Of a DNA stretch of 9,578 nucleotides, positions 1 to 6,006 are shown in pieces. The position numbers were made by a program, and so were the translations under genes. This stretch comes from an uncultured Methylophaga sp. (lineage in GTDB: Bacteria; Pseudomonadota; Gammaproteobacteria; Nitrosococcales; Methylophagaceae), in NCBI GenBank assembly GCA_946885755.1, contig CAMPHB010000032.1, positions 1 through 9,578 on the forward strand. The letters run 5' to 3'. A model generated the notes under the pieces. That model saw only the letters and a program-made list of their open reading frames with translations. It had not been told where the DNA came from and searched no databases. Numbering within the stretch: the first letter of the stretch is position 1; every line of letters begins with the position of its first letter.

Positions 1-132
1 ACCTTGCTGATGCTGGTGTCGGCGTTTGCCGGCCGCGATCATATTATGACGGCGTATCAGCACGCGATTGACCAGCGTTACCGTTTTTTCAGTTATGGCG
101 ATGCCATGTTTATTACCCGGAAAACCACATGA
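1..132 (+). CDS. queA: QueA, S-adenosylmethionine:tRNA ribosyltransferase-isomerase (3' end only)
   Basis: Only the last 43 codons lie in the window, read in the frame that starts at base 1 and stops at TGA 130-132. QueA transfers and isomerises the ribosyl part of S-adenosylmethionine onto 7-aminomethyl-7-deazaguanine in tRNA, giving epoxyqueuosine in the cytoplasm. The visible piece carries the conserved QueA C-terminal signature LMLVSAFAG, then a Tyr-rich helix and [13 protein letters not shown], which is very close to my recollection of the E. coli protein end. The tail after FIT is only RKTT, shorter than in E. coli. The stop overlaps the trmJ start (ATGA, 129-132), so the two genes are probably co-translated. 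In many gammaproteobacteria tgt follows queA; here trmJ does. The catalytic parts are outside the window and cannot be judged. Confidence 0.9.
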   Translation, partial: TLLMLVSAFAGRDHIMTAYQHAIDQRYRFFSYGDAMFITRKTT

Positions 133-863
133 CCCGGCTCGACAATATTCGTTTTGTGCTGGTGGGCACCACCCATCCCGGCAATATCGGCGCCTCGGCG
201 CGCGCCATGAAAACCATGGGCCTGAGTAATCTGCATCTGGTGGCACCGAAAATTTATCCTAGTGCCGAGGCAACGGCCCGGGCATCGGGTGCCGATGATG
301 TGTTGGCAAAAGCGGTGGTGCATGAAACGCTGGCCGATGCGCTGCAAGGCTGCCGCCATGTGTTTGGCATGAGCGCGCGGCTGCGGCATTTTGATATGCC
401 GTTGATGAATCCGCGCGAAGCGGCCGAGAGCCTTGAAAATTACGATGATGATACCCAAATAGCAGTGGTATTCGGTCGTGAACATTCGGGGCTGTCTAAT
501 GAAGAAATTGATCAGTGTCATACGCTGGTCAATATTCCGGCTAATCCGGATTACAGTTCATTGAATCTGGCCGCAGCGGTGCAGGTGTTTGCCTACGAAC
601 TGCGGATGAGTTTCAAGCCGGTGGTCAATCCGGGGCGGATTGGCGAAAAACGTGAGCCGATTGGTGCTGAAGATATGTTCCATTTATATGAGCATTTCGA
701 ACGCAGCTTAGAGGCGATTGGTTTTCTGGACCCTGAGAATCCGCGTTATTTAATGCGCCGGATCCGCCGCCTGTTTAACCGCGCCGATCTGGATCGAAAC
801 GAAGTGCAGATATTGCATGGCATCTTGCGTGCTGCCGAAACCAAAGCGAGGAATGCAAAATGA
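129..863 (+). CDS. trmJ: TrmJ, tRNA (cytidine/uridine-32-2'-O)-methyltransferase
   Basis: This 244-residue SPOUT-class methyltransferase is predicted to 2'-O-methylate nucleotide 32 in the anticodon loop of certain tRNAs, using S-adenosylmethionine. The N-terminal strand-helix with [14 protein letters not shown] (residues 19-32) is typical of TrmJ. The knotted cofactor site is seen as [13 protein letters not shown] (114-126) and [17 protein letters not shown] (137-152), both nearly as in E. coli TrmJ. The C-terminal helical part contains [10 protein letters not shown] (210-219) and LHGILRA, again as in the family. Length is normal. The ATG at 129 overlaps the queA stop, and the TGA at 861-863 overlaps the cysE start, so translation of the three genes is probably coupled. 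No separate promoter was seen. The paralogous TrmH family is less likely given the C-terminal region. Confidence 0.93.
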   Translation: MTRLDNIRFVLVGTTHPGNIGASARAMKTMGLSNLHLVAPKIYPSAEATARASGADDVLAKAVVHETLADALQGCRHVFGMSARLRHFDMPLMNPREAAESLENYDDDTQIAVVFGREHSGLSNEEIDQCHTLVNIPANPDYSSLNLAAAVQVFAYELRMSFKPVVNPGRIGEKREPIGAEDMFHLYEHFERSLEAIGFLDPENPRYLMRRIRRLFNRADLDRNEVQILHGILRAAETKARNAK

Positions 864-1654
864 GCGACGCCCAACAAGTCACCCGCTGGCAACGGTTCAA
901 GGAAGATATTTACTGTGTCTTTGATCGTGATCCGGCTGCACGTAATGTGTTTGAAATCGTCACCACCTATCCCGGTGTACATGCGCTGACGCTGCATCGT
1001 TTTAGTCACTGGTTGTGGAAGAAAAACTGGCTGTGGCTGGCGCGGTTTTTATCAACGATTGGCCGCTGGTTAACTGGTATTGAAATTCATCCCGGTGCCA
1101 AAATCGGCCGGCGCTTTTTTATCGACCACGGGATGGGTGTGGTCATCGGCGAAACCGCTGAAATTGGCGACGATTGCACGCTTTATCATGGCGTGACGCT
1201 GGGCGGTACCTCATGGAAGGGCGGCAAACGCCATCCAACTTTAACCAATAATGTGGTGGTTGGCGCCGGTGCCAAAGTATTGGGGCCGATCACGGTTAAT
1301 GAAGGGGCGCGGATTGGCTCCAATGCTGTGGTGGTTAAAGATGTCGCGCCTAATGAAACGGTAGTCGGTGTGCCGGGCCGTGTGGTACGCGCCCAGAAAT
1401 CGCCTGATGAAAAAGCTCGTGAAAAACTGGCGCAGTCAGTGGGGTTTGATGCCTACGGCACCTCAAGTCAAAACCCGGATCCGGTTGCTTTAGCGATTCA
1501 TGGCCTGATTGAACATATTCAGATGACCGACAAGCGGGTAGAGCAGTTGTGCCAGACGATTCACCAGTTGGGCGGCCAAATCCCGGACATCAATATGCCG
1601 GAGTTGGATGGCTGCGAACTGGATAAAGATAACAACCCGGATAAAGTTGACTAA
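860..1654 (+). CDS. cysE: CysE, serine O-acetyltransferase (short N-terminus, EpsC-like type)
   Basis: The 264-residue protein should make O-acetylserine from serine and acetyl-CoA, the first committed step of cysteine synthesis, as a cytoplasmic oligomer. The left-handed beta-helix spans about residues 73-178. Catalytic-type residues are visible: E75 in EIHPGAKIG (Asp in E. coli, Glu in Bacillus-type enzymes), H90 in FIDHGMG and H125 in KRHP, with GETAEIG and TLGGT between them. The N-terminal helical domain is about 70 residues, much shorter than in E. coli CysE, as in the Bacillus/NifP-like class. After the helix an extension of about 85 residues contains a helical stretch (205-238) and an acidic, Asp/Asn-rich tail ending KVD. 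The terminal Ile used by many CysE proteins to dock with CysK is absent. The start overlaps trmJ by four bases. The last codons lie inside the iscR operator. Confidence 0.93.
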   Translation: MSDAQQVTRWQRFKEDIYCVFDRDPAARNVFEIVTTYPGVHALTLHRFSHWLWKKNWLWLARFLSTIGRWLTGIEIHPGAKIGRRFFIDHGMGVVIGETAEIGDDCTLYHGVTLGGTSWKGGKRHPTLTNNVVVGAGAKVLGPITVNEGARIGSNAVVVKDVAPNETVVGVPGRVVRAQKSPDEKAREKLAQSVGFDAYGTSSQNPDPVALAIHGLIEHIQMTDKRVEQLCQTIHQLGGQIPDINMPELDGCELDKDNNPDKVD

Positions 1655-1667
1655 AATAGTCGGGTAT
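1643..1667 (+). promoter_or_regulatory. Probable IscR type-1 operator with embedded -35 element (iscR promoter region)
   Basis: The 25-base segment has dyad arms GACT (1649-1652) and AGTC (1658-1661), a purely A/T centre, GTT before the left arm and GGGTAT after the right arm. Compared from memory with the published E. coli type-1 IscR consensus, it mismatches only at the second base. It begins inside cysE and covers the cysE stop codon (1652-1654), 38 bases before the iscR ATG. TTGACT at 1647-1652 could serve as a -35 hexamer, with AACACT at 1670-1675 as a weak -10 at 17-base spacing; that promoter call is uncertain. Binding of [2Fe-2S]-IscR here would repress iscR-iscS-iscA when clusters are plentiful, as in E. 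coli. Confidence 0.8.
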
Positions 1668-1704
1668 GGAACACTTTGCGCTATCAATTTAAGCGGAAAT
1701 TTTC

Positions 1705-2151
1705 ATGCGTCTCACGACAAAAGGTCGTTATGCCGTCACAGCGATGCTCGATCTAAGCCTGAATTATGGGGCTGGTGCGATCACACTGGCTGATATTTCC
1801 GAACGGCAGGGCATTTCACTGTCGTATCTTGAACAATTATTCGCTCGTCTGCGTAAACAGGGATTGGTCAGCAGTTCTCGCGGGCCGGGCGGTGGCTACC
1901 GCTTAAGTCGCGGCGCCGAAAATATCACCGTGATGGATGTGATTTCCGCGGTGGACGAAAAAGTCGACAGTACGCAATGTCATGGCAAACATAACTGTCA
2001 CGCCGATGAGCAATGTGTCAGCCATGAATTGTGGGAAAGCCTCAGCGATCAAATCCGCATGTATCTGGACGGTATCAGCCTGCATCAGGTAGTCAGCGAT
2101 TATCAGCGTAGCCGCAGCGGCGAAAAAGTTATCAAGTTCGACATCCGCTAG
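1705..2151 (+). CDS. iscR: IscR, Fe-S cluster-sensing Rrf2-family transcription regulator
   Basis: The 148-residue Rrf2-family protein is predicted to bind a [2Fe-2S] cluster and repress Fe-S assembly genes when loaded. The winged helix-turn-helix is residues 1-65, with recognition helix [12 protein letters not shown] and wing [12 protein letters not shown]43, known in E. coli IscR for discrimination between type-1 and type-2 sites, is conserved. The cluster ligands C92, C98, C104 and H107 fall at exactly the E. coli numbers. The N-terminus [17 protein letters not shown] is canonical, which fixes the ATG at 1705; the only upstream purine stretch is AGCGGAA, a weak ribosome binding site. Length is slightly under E. 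coli (162). A type-1-like operator lies just upstream, so autorepression is expected. iscS begins 2 bases after the stop. Confidence 0.96.
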   Translation: MRLTTKGRYAVTAMLDLSLNYGAGAITLADISERQGISLSYLEQLFARLRKQGLVSSSRGPGGGYRLSRGAENITVMDVISAVDEKVDSTQCHGKHNCHADEQCVSHELWESLSDQIRMYLDGISLHQVVSDYQRSRSGEKVIKFDIR

Positions 2152-2153
2152 TT

Positions 2154-3296
2154 ATGGCCTTTTCTTATTTGGATCATAACGCTGGCACGGCGCTGGCACC
2201 GGGCGTATTGGATGTCATGCTGCCGTATCTGAAACAGCAGCAAGGCAACCCATCCAGCAGTCACCGATTTGGCCGATTTGGCCATGCCGCAATAGATAAA
2301 GCCCGTGCCCAGGTTGCCAAACTGGTCAATGTTGAGATTGATCAAGTCTGGTTCAGCAGCGGTGGCACCGAATCTAATAATCAGGCGCTGATGGGTGTTG
2401 CTGAACAATTTAAAAATGGCCGGGTATTGGTCAGCAGCATTGAACATCCGGCTGTTTTGGAGCCAGCAAAACGTCTCAGACAATTTGGCTTTGAAGTGCT
2501 GGAAATTCCGGCCAACGCCAGTGGCCAGATAACCCCGGAAGCTTTGTTGCCATTGCTGACCGACGATACCCGCCTGGTGTCGGTAATGTGGGCCAATAAT
2601 GAAACTGGCGTTATTCAGGATATTGCCAGCTTATCGGCATTAACCCGAGCCAAAAATATTCCGTTTCATACCGATGCGGTACAGGTTGCTGGTAAGTTGG
2701 CGGTCGATTTTCAGGCTGCCGGGGTGCAAATGCTCAGTCTGTCGGCGCACAAGTTTGGTGGCCCCAAAGGCATTGGCGCACTGATCGTTGATAAAAAGCT
2801 CGACTGGCCGGCCTTTGTGCTGGGTGGTGGTCAGGAAAACGACAAACGCAGCGGTACTGAAAACGTCGCAGCGATTGCCGGTTTTGGTGCCGCAGCAGAA
2901 TATGCACAGCAGCATTTAGATGACTATCAGAAGCATTGCCTGCAACTGCGTGATGCGCTGGAAGCTGCGTTGAAATCGATGCCCGGCGTCACCATCTTTG
3001 CAGAGAACAGTGAGCGTTTGCCGAACACGGTGTTTTTTGCATTGCAGGGGTTTGATTCAGACACTTTATTAATGGCACTGGATCGGCAGGGTTTTTCGGT
3101 TTCCAGCGGCTCTGCCTGTGGTACCGGCCGGCAGATCCCCAGCCATGTGCTCACGGCGATGGGGATTGATGCAGCAACGGCGCTGGGCGCAGTGCGGGTC
3201 AGCGTCAGCATGGACAATACGCTCGAACAAATACAGCAACTGGCAGTCGTATTAAATAAAGAAGCCAGTCGCTTTAACCATTTGATGAACAGGTAA
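2154..3296 (+). CDS. iscS: IscS/NifS-type cysteine desulfurase (class I), short C-terminus
   Basis: The 380-residue PLP enzyme should convert cysteine to alanine and an enzyme persulfide that feeds Fe-S assembly. Visible key residues are H98 (EHPAV), N149 in NNETG, D174 and Q177 (HTDAVQ), PLP lysine K200 (SLSAHKFGGPKG), the RSGTEN phosphate-binding motif at 232-237, and catalytic C322 in SSGSAC. Each that can be compared is offset by six from E. coli IscS. The protein is about 24 residues shorter than E. coli IscS and ends soon after the terminal helix, without the C-terminal tail that contacts IscU. The loop after the cysteine reads GTGRQIPSHVL, unlike the E. coli one, so this may be a NifS/IscS paralogue and not the housekeeping enzyme. 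Translation is probably coupled to iscR (2-base gap, no clear ribosome site). I use iscS by family and context; nifS-like is an alternative. Confidence 0.88.
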   Translation: MAFSYLDHNAGTALAPGVLDVMLPYLKQQQGNPSSSHRFGRFGHAAIDKARAQVAKLVNVEIDQVWFSSGGTESNNQALMGVAEQFKNGRVLVSSIEHPAVLEPAKRLRQFGFEVLEIPANASGQITPEALLPLLTDDTRLVSVMWANNETGVIQDIASLSALTRAKNIPFHTDAVQVAGKLAVDFQAAGVQMLSLSAHKFGGPKGIGALIVDKKLDWPAFVLGGGQENDKRSGTENVAAIAGFGAAAEYAQQHLDDYQKHCLQLRDALEAALKSMPGVTIFAENSERLPNTVFFALQGFDSDTLLMALDRQGFSVSSGSACGTGRQIPSHVLTAMGIDAATALGAVRVSVSMDNTLEQIQQLAVVLNKEASRFNHLMNR

Positions 3297-3301
3297 AAAT
3301 T

Positions 3302-3631
3302 ATGACAATTACCCTTACAGAATCTGCCGTAAAACGGGTGCGTGACATGGTTAGCAAACGCGCTGGCGGTGTCGGTTTGCGGATCGGTGTCGTCAAAAGT
3401 GGTTGCTCGGGCTACAGCTACGCGCTGGATTACGCCGATGATGTGGCTGCCAATGATGCGATTATAGAGCAAGACGATGTCAAAGTGGTGGTGGATAAAG
3501 ACAGCCTGCCGCTGCTGGAAGGGATGGAACTGGACTTTGTTAAAGAAGGCCTTAACCAGAGCTTTAAATTCCGTAATCCCAATGTCACCTCAGAGTGCGG
3601 TTGCGGTGAAAGCTTCAGCGTGACTAAATAA
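3302..3631 (+). CDS. iscA: IscA-type A-type Fe-S carrier (HesB family)
   Basis: The 109-residue HesB-family protein has the three invariant ligands C35 (KSGCSGYSY), C99 and C101 (ECGCGESF), in the spacing of E. coli IscA. Such proteins bind iron or Fe-S clusters and pass [4Fe-4S] clusters to targets such as radical-SAM enzymes. The N-terminus MTITLTESAVKRVRDM and the LDFVKEGLNQSFKFRNPN segment are closer to IscA than to ErpA or SufA, but the three are hard to separate without alignment. It starts 5 bases after iscS, preceded by a modest AGG, and is the last gene before a strong terminator. It therefore most likely belongs to one operon with iscR and iscS, with no scaffold gene (iscU) between them. 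Confidence 0.92.
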   Translation: MTITLTESAVKRVRDMVSKRAGGVGLRIGVVKSGCSGYSYALDYADDVAANDAIIEQDDVKVVVDKDSLPLLEGMELDFVKEGLNQSFKFRNPNVTSECGCGESFSVTK

Positions 3632-3653
3632 TCTGTCTGTTTAAGAATCGAAC

Positions 3654-3682
3654 CTGCCCGCTGCTGCGGGCAGTTTTGTTTT
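3654..3682 (+). terminator. Intrinsic terminator of iscR-iscS-iscA
   Basis: CTGCCCGC (3654-3661) pairs perfectly with GCGGGCAG (3666-3673) around the tetraloop TGCT. TTTTGTTTT follows at 3674-3682. This GC-rich 8-bp stem plus T tract is a textbook rho-independent terminator, 22 bases after the iscA stop. Confidence 0.93.
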
Positions 3683-3690
3683 AAAGCCCT

Positions 3691-3696
3691 TACAAT
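3691..3696 (+). promoter_or_regulatory. -10-like hexamer immediately before bioA
   Basis: TACAAT matches the sigma-70 -10 consensus at 5 of 6 positions and ends only 6 bases before the bioA ATG. A start site at normal spacing would fall at or next to A3703. No convincing -35 is present at 16-18 bases, because that position lies in the upstream terminator stem. The call rests on the hexamer alone. Confidence 0.4.
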
Positions 3697-3702
3697 AGCC
3701 GC

Positions 3703-5013
3703 ATGAATCAGCACGATAATCTCGATTTTGATGCCGCCCATATCTGGCATCCCTACAGCAGCGTCACCCAGCCACCGCTTTTACATGAAGTGGTGTCGGC
3801 AGATGGCGTATATCTGACCCTCAATGACGGCCGCAGGATCATTGATGGCATGTCATCGTGGTGGTCGGCGATTCACGGTTATAACCACCCGCGACTGAAT
3901 CAGGCGGCTAAAGATCAGATCGATAAAATGGCGCATGTCATGTTCGGTGGCTTGACCCATGATCCGGCGGTCAGTCTGGCGCGGCGCTTAATCGATTTGA
4001 CCGATGAATCGTTGCAATATGTGTTTCTGGCCGATTCCGGCTCTATTTCAGTGGAAGTCGCCATCAAAATGGCGCTGCAGTACTGGTTCGCTCAGGGGCA
4101 TACCGATAAACATACCTTGCTGACGGTGCGTAGTGGTTATCACGGCGATACTTTTGGCGCGATGGCGGTGTGTGATCCGGTTAACGGCATGCACAGTCAG
4201 TTTGCCGGGGTATTACCGAAACATATTTTTGCCCCGGCGCCGACCTGTCGGGATGATGACGACTGGCAGGACAGCGATATTGCCGAGGTTCGGCATTTGA
4301 TCGAAATGCAGCATCAGCAGATCGCTGCCGTGATCATTGAGCCTCTGGTGCAAGGCGCCGGTGGTATGCGCTTTTATTGCCCGCGTTATCTGCGTGAGTT
4401 ACGCAAATTGTGTGATGACTACGGCTTGTTACTGATTTTTGATGAGATCGCGACCGGCTTTGGCCGCACCGGTACTTTGTTTGCCTATGAAGCCGCTGGC
4501 ATCGTGCCGGATATTTTGTGTCTGGGTAAGGCGCTGACCGGTGGCTATATGACACTGGCGGCCACCTTATGTAATCAGCAGGTTGCCAAAGGCATTTCGG
4601 CAGACGGGCAGGGCATATTGATGCACGGGCCAACGTTTATGGGCAATCCATTAGCCTGCCGGGTGGCCTGTGAAAGTATTGATGTACTGCTGGCATCAAA
4701 TTGGCAGCAATCGGTTAAATCGATAGAAAACCAGTTATCTAAGCAATTGACGCCGCTAGCCGATCACCATTTAGTCAAAGATGTGCGTGTCAAAGGCGCA
4801 ATCGGTGTTGTCGAACTCAATATCGCGCTGGATCAGCATATGGGGTGGTTGCCAAAGTTTATTGTCGATCAGGGTGTCTGGATCCGGCCATTTCGTCATA
4901 TGATTTACATCATGCCGCCATATATTATTAAAGAGGCTGAGCTTGAGACCTTAACGCAGGCGATTGGCAAGATGGTTGATGCAATTGCCAATGCTGAACA
5001 GGGAAAATCCTGA
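3703..5013 (+). CDS. bioA: BioA, adenosylmethionine-8-amino-7-oxononanoate aminotransferase
   Basis: The 436-residue class-III PLP aminotransferase makes 7,8-diaminopelargonic acid from 7-keto-8-aminopelargonic acid, using S-adenosylmethionine as amino donor, in biotin synthesis. Diagnostic BioA sequence runs throughout: HIWHPYSS with Y18, DGMSSWWSAIHGYNHP (48-63), HVMFGGLTH, ADSGSISVEVA (110-120), GYHGDTFGAM with Y146, IIEPLVQGAGGM, DEIATGFGRTG with D247, and the PLP lysine K276 in CLGKALTGG. MHGPTFMGNPLAC and VWIRPF near the C-terminus also match E. coli. Length is normal. The start is set by similarity of the first 20 residues to E. coli; no ribosome binding site precedes the ATG. The gene stands alone, without bioB, bioF, bioC or bioD beside it. 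Confidence 0.96.
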   Translation: MNQHDNLDFDAAHIWHPYSSVTQPPLLHEVVSADGVYLTLNDGRRIIDGMSSWWSAIHGYNHPRLNQAAKDQIDKMAHVMFGGLTHDPAVSLARRLIDLTDESLQYVFLADSGSISVEVAIKMALQYWFAQGHTDKHTLLTVRSGYHGDTFGAMAVCDPVNGMHSQFAGVLPKHIFAPAPTCRDDDDWQDSDIAEVRHLIEMQHQQIAAVIIEPLVQGAGGMRFYCPRYLRELRKLCDDYGLLLIFDEIATGFGRTGTLFAYEAAGIVPDILCLGKALTGGYMTLAATLCNQQVAKGISADGQGILMHGPTFMGNPLACRVACESIDVLLASNWQQSVKSIENQLSKQLTPLADHHLVKDVRVKGAIGVVELNIALDQHMGWLPKFIVDQGVWIRPFRHMIYIMPPYIIKEAELETLTQAIGKMVDAIANAEQGKS

Positions 5014-5080
5014 GTCGCATCGGGTAATTGCCTGATGGTGCAAAAATTTGATCGGCCTAATATGAAGCCACGTTATCAAT

Positions 5081-5106
5081 AAACGGTAGCGTTTTTTCTT
5101 AAAACG
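5081..5106 (+). terminator. Weak hairpin(s) with T-run between bioA and pqqA
   Basis: Two overlapping small hairpins can form: AAACG (5081-5085) with CGTTT (5090-5094) around GTAG, followed by T residues; or CGTTTT (5090-5095) with AAAACG (5101-5106) around TTCTT. The first could be a weak terminator for bioA; the second could be an element in the pqqA leader. Both stems are short, so the call is tentative. Confidence 0.3.
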
Positions 5107-5109
5107 ATT

Positions 5110-5115
5110 AGAGGA
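5110..5115 (+). promoter_or_regulatory. Ribosome binding site of pqqA
   Basis: AGAGGA ends 7 bases before the ATG at 5123. This is one of the better Shine-Dalgarno matches in the window and supports translation of a very short gene that length filters would miss. Confidence 0.7.
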
Positions 5116-5122
5116 TTGCGTC

Positions 5123-5194
5123 ATGTGGACTAAACCAGAATATTCAGATATGCGTTTTGGCTTTGAAGTAACTATGTACATCTGCAACCGTTAA
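5123..5194 (+). CDS. pqqA: PqqA, precursor peptide of pyrroloquinoline quinone (23 residues, stand-alone)
   Basis: This 23-codon gene encodes a peptide starting [11 protein letters not shown] and ending [12 protein letters not shown]. It matches the PqqA family over its whole length as I recall the Klebsiella and Pseudomonas peptides (MW-K-P, R-G-EVT-Y---R). The glutamate and tyrosine that are cross-linked and become PQQ are E15 and Y19 in the required E-V-T-x-Y setting. PqqD would present the peptide to the radical-SAM enzyme PqqE. It has a good ribosome binding site at 5110-5115. Oddly it is not followed by pqqB: a strong terminator begins 18 bases after the stop and ahpC comes next, so pqqBCDE must lie elsewhere if PQQ is made. 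It could be the only precursor gene or one of several copies. C21 is a visible difference from the peptides I recall. Confidence 0.92.
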   Translation: MWTKPEYSDMRFGFEVTMYICNR

Positions 5195-5211
5195 TACGGT
5201 TTTGATGTCAT

Positions 5212-5247
5212 AAAAGCCTCTGGAGTGAAAGCTCCGGGGGCTTTTTT
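5212..5247 (+). terminator. Intrinsic terminator after pqqA
   Basis: The arm 5212-5226 (AAAAGCCTCTGGAGT) pairs without bulge, allowing four G-U pairs, with 5231-5245 around a GAAA tetraloop. The stem runs into TTTTTT (5242-5247). The 15-bp stem, stable loop and T tract make a strong terminator that ends pqqA as a single-gene transcript, or as the end of a bioA read-through transcript. Confidence 0.92.
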
Positions 5248-5264
5248 ATTGGTGCAGACTATTA

Positions 5265-5300
5265 ATCGGATTAAACGATTAGTTTAATAGGATTAAGTTG
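5265..5300 (+). promoter_or_regulatory. Palindromic operator-like element upstream of ahpC (candidate OxyR site)
   Basis: ATTAAAC (5270-5276) and GTTTAAT (5282-5288) form a perfect inverted repeat around GATTA. GGATTAA also occurs twice, at 5268 and 5290, exactly 22 bases or two helix turns apart. The element abuts the -35 of the ahpC promoter, the place where activators such as OxyR bind. Agreement with the E. coli OxyR ATAG/CTAT pattern is only partial, so the binding protein is a guess. Confidence 0.5.
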
Positions 5301-5301
5301 T

Positions 5302-5330
5302 TTGACCATTTATAGGGCTGGCACTAGAAT
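5302..5330 (+). promoter_or_regulatory. Sigma-70-type promoter of ahpC
   Basis: TTGACC (5302-5307) and TAGAAT (5325-5330) are separated by exactly 17 bases; each differs from consensus at one position. Start of transcription is expected near 5337, leaving a leader of about 34 bases with the ribosome site AAGGGAG at 5358-5364. Confidence 0.8.
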
Positions 5331-5370
5331 GCATGGTGTCGTATCTGACAATCAACTAAGGGAGTTTCAC

Positions 5371-5937
5371 ATGTCAACTTTAATCAATTCAACGATTAAA
5401 CCGTTCAAAGCGACCGCTTATCACAATGGCGAATTCGTACCTGTCAGCGATGCCGATCTGAAAGGTAAGTGGTCTGTAGTCTTTTTCTACCCAGCTGACT
5501 TCACCTTTGTTTGCCCGACTGAACTGGGTGACCTGGCTGATTACTACGATCAATTGCAAGAAATGGGTGTAGAAGTTTACTCAGTATCAACTGATACCCA
5601 CTTCACCCACAAAGCATGGCATGACGCTTCTGAAACCATTAAGAAGATCAAATTCCCAATGATCGGTGATCCTACCGGTGCAATCAGCCGTAACTTCGAA
5701 GTAATGATTGAAGAAGATGGTCTGGCACTGCGTGGTACGTTTGTCATGGATCCAGAAGGTGTTATCAAAGTATCTGAAGTACACGATCTGGGCATTGGCC
5801 GTAGTGCTAAAGAACTGGTTCGTAAAATCCAGGCAGCACAATATGTTGCTTCACACGATGGTGAAGTTTGCCCTGCCTCTTGGCAGCCAGGTGAAGAGAC
5901 ACTGTCTCCTTCACTGGACTTGGTTGGCAAAATCTAA
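5371..5937 (+). CDS. ahpC: AhpC, alkyl hydroperoxide reductase peroxiredoxin subunit
   Basis: The 188-residue typical 2-Cys peroxiredoxin reduces hydrogen peroxide and organic hydroperoxides in the cytoplasm and is recycled by AhpF. The peroxidatic cysteine is C48 in [16 protein letters not shown], and the resolving cysteine is C167 in [23 protein letters not shown] and the end SLDLVGKI are as in E. coli AhpC (187 residues). The ATG at 5371 is chosen because it gives the family N-terminus ([14 protein letters not shown]) and follows AAGGGAG; an in-frame TTG at 5302 would sit in the -35 box. Codon choice is visibly biased to GGT, GTA, CTG and GCT compared with neighbours, which suggests high expression. 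It has its own promoter and is followed by a terminator and ahpF. Confidence 0.97.
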   Translation: MSTLINSTIKPFKATAYHNGEFVPVSDADLKGKWSVVFFYPADFTFVCPTELGDLADYYDQLQEMGVEVYSVSTDTHFTHKAWHDASETIKKIKFPMIGDPTGAISRNFEVMIEEDGLALRGTFVMDPEGVIKVSEVHDLGIGRSAKELVRKIQAAQYVASHDGEVCPASWQPGEETLSPSLDLVGKI

Positions 5938-5960
5938 AAAAACGGCTTTTCAGTCGACTG

Positions 5961-5986
5961 GTCCGGGCGTTACGCCCGGACTTTTT
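5961..5986 (+). terminator. Intercistronic terminator between ahpC and ahpF
   Basis: GTCCGGGCG (5961-5969) pairs perfectly with CGCCCGGAC (5973-5981) around TTA, followed by TTTTT. The stem is GC-rich and the hairpin lies 23 bases after the ahpC stop. It probably ends most ahpC transcripts, with partial read-through into ahpF. Confidence 0.9.
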
Positions 5987-6006
5987 ACCTAACGGAATAT
6001 TTTTAC

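Noticed and set aside
93..521. 142-codon open frame on the minus strand
   Set aside because: It lies opposite trmJ, has no recognisable motif or ribosome site, and is explained by the codon pattern of the gene on the other strand.
2927..3472. 181-codon open frame on the minus strand across the iscS-iscA junction
   Set aside because: It is antisense to two well-supported genes with intact catalytic residues; no protein family features are visible in it.
5014..5122. Search for a riboswitch, BirA-type operator or small RNA between bioA and pqqA
   Set aside because: Only short hairpins and no BirA-like dyad could be seen; no convincing promoter pair for pqqA was found either.
5302..5370. Upstream TTG start adding 23 residues to AhpC
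   Set aside because: The TTG is the -35 hexamer itself, the extra residues do not match AhpC, and ATG 5371 has a strong ribosome site and gives the family N-terminus.
5577..5930. Two overlapping antisense open frames within ahpC
   Set aside because: They are shadows of a strongly codon-biased gene; low-complexity composition and no start signals.
5951..5960. Perfect 10-base palindrome CAGTCGACTG after ahpC
   Set aside because: It is isolated, has no T tract of its own, and sits beside a much better terminator; a 10-base palindrome is easily found by chance.
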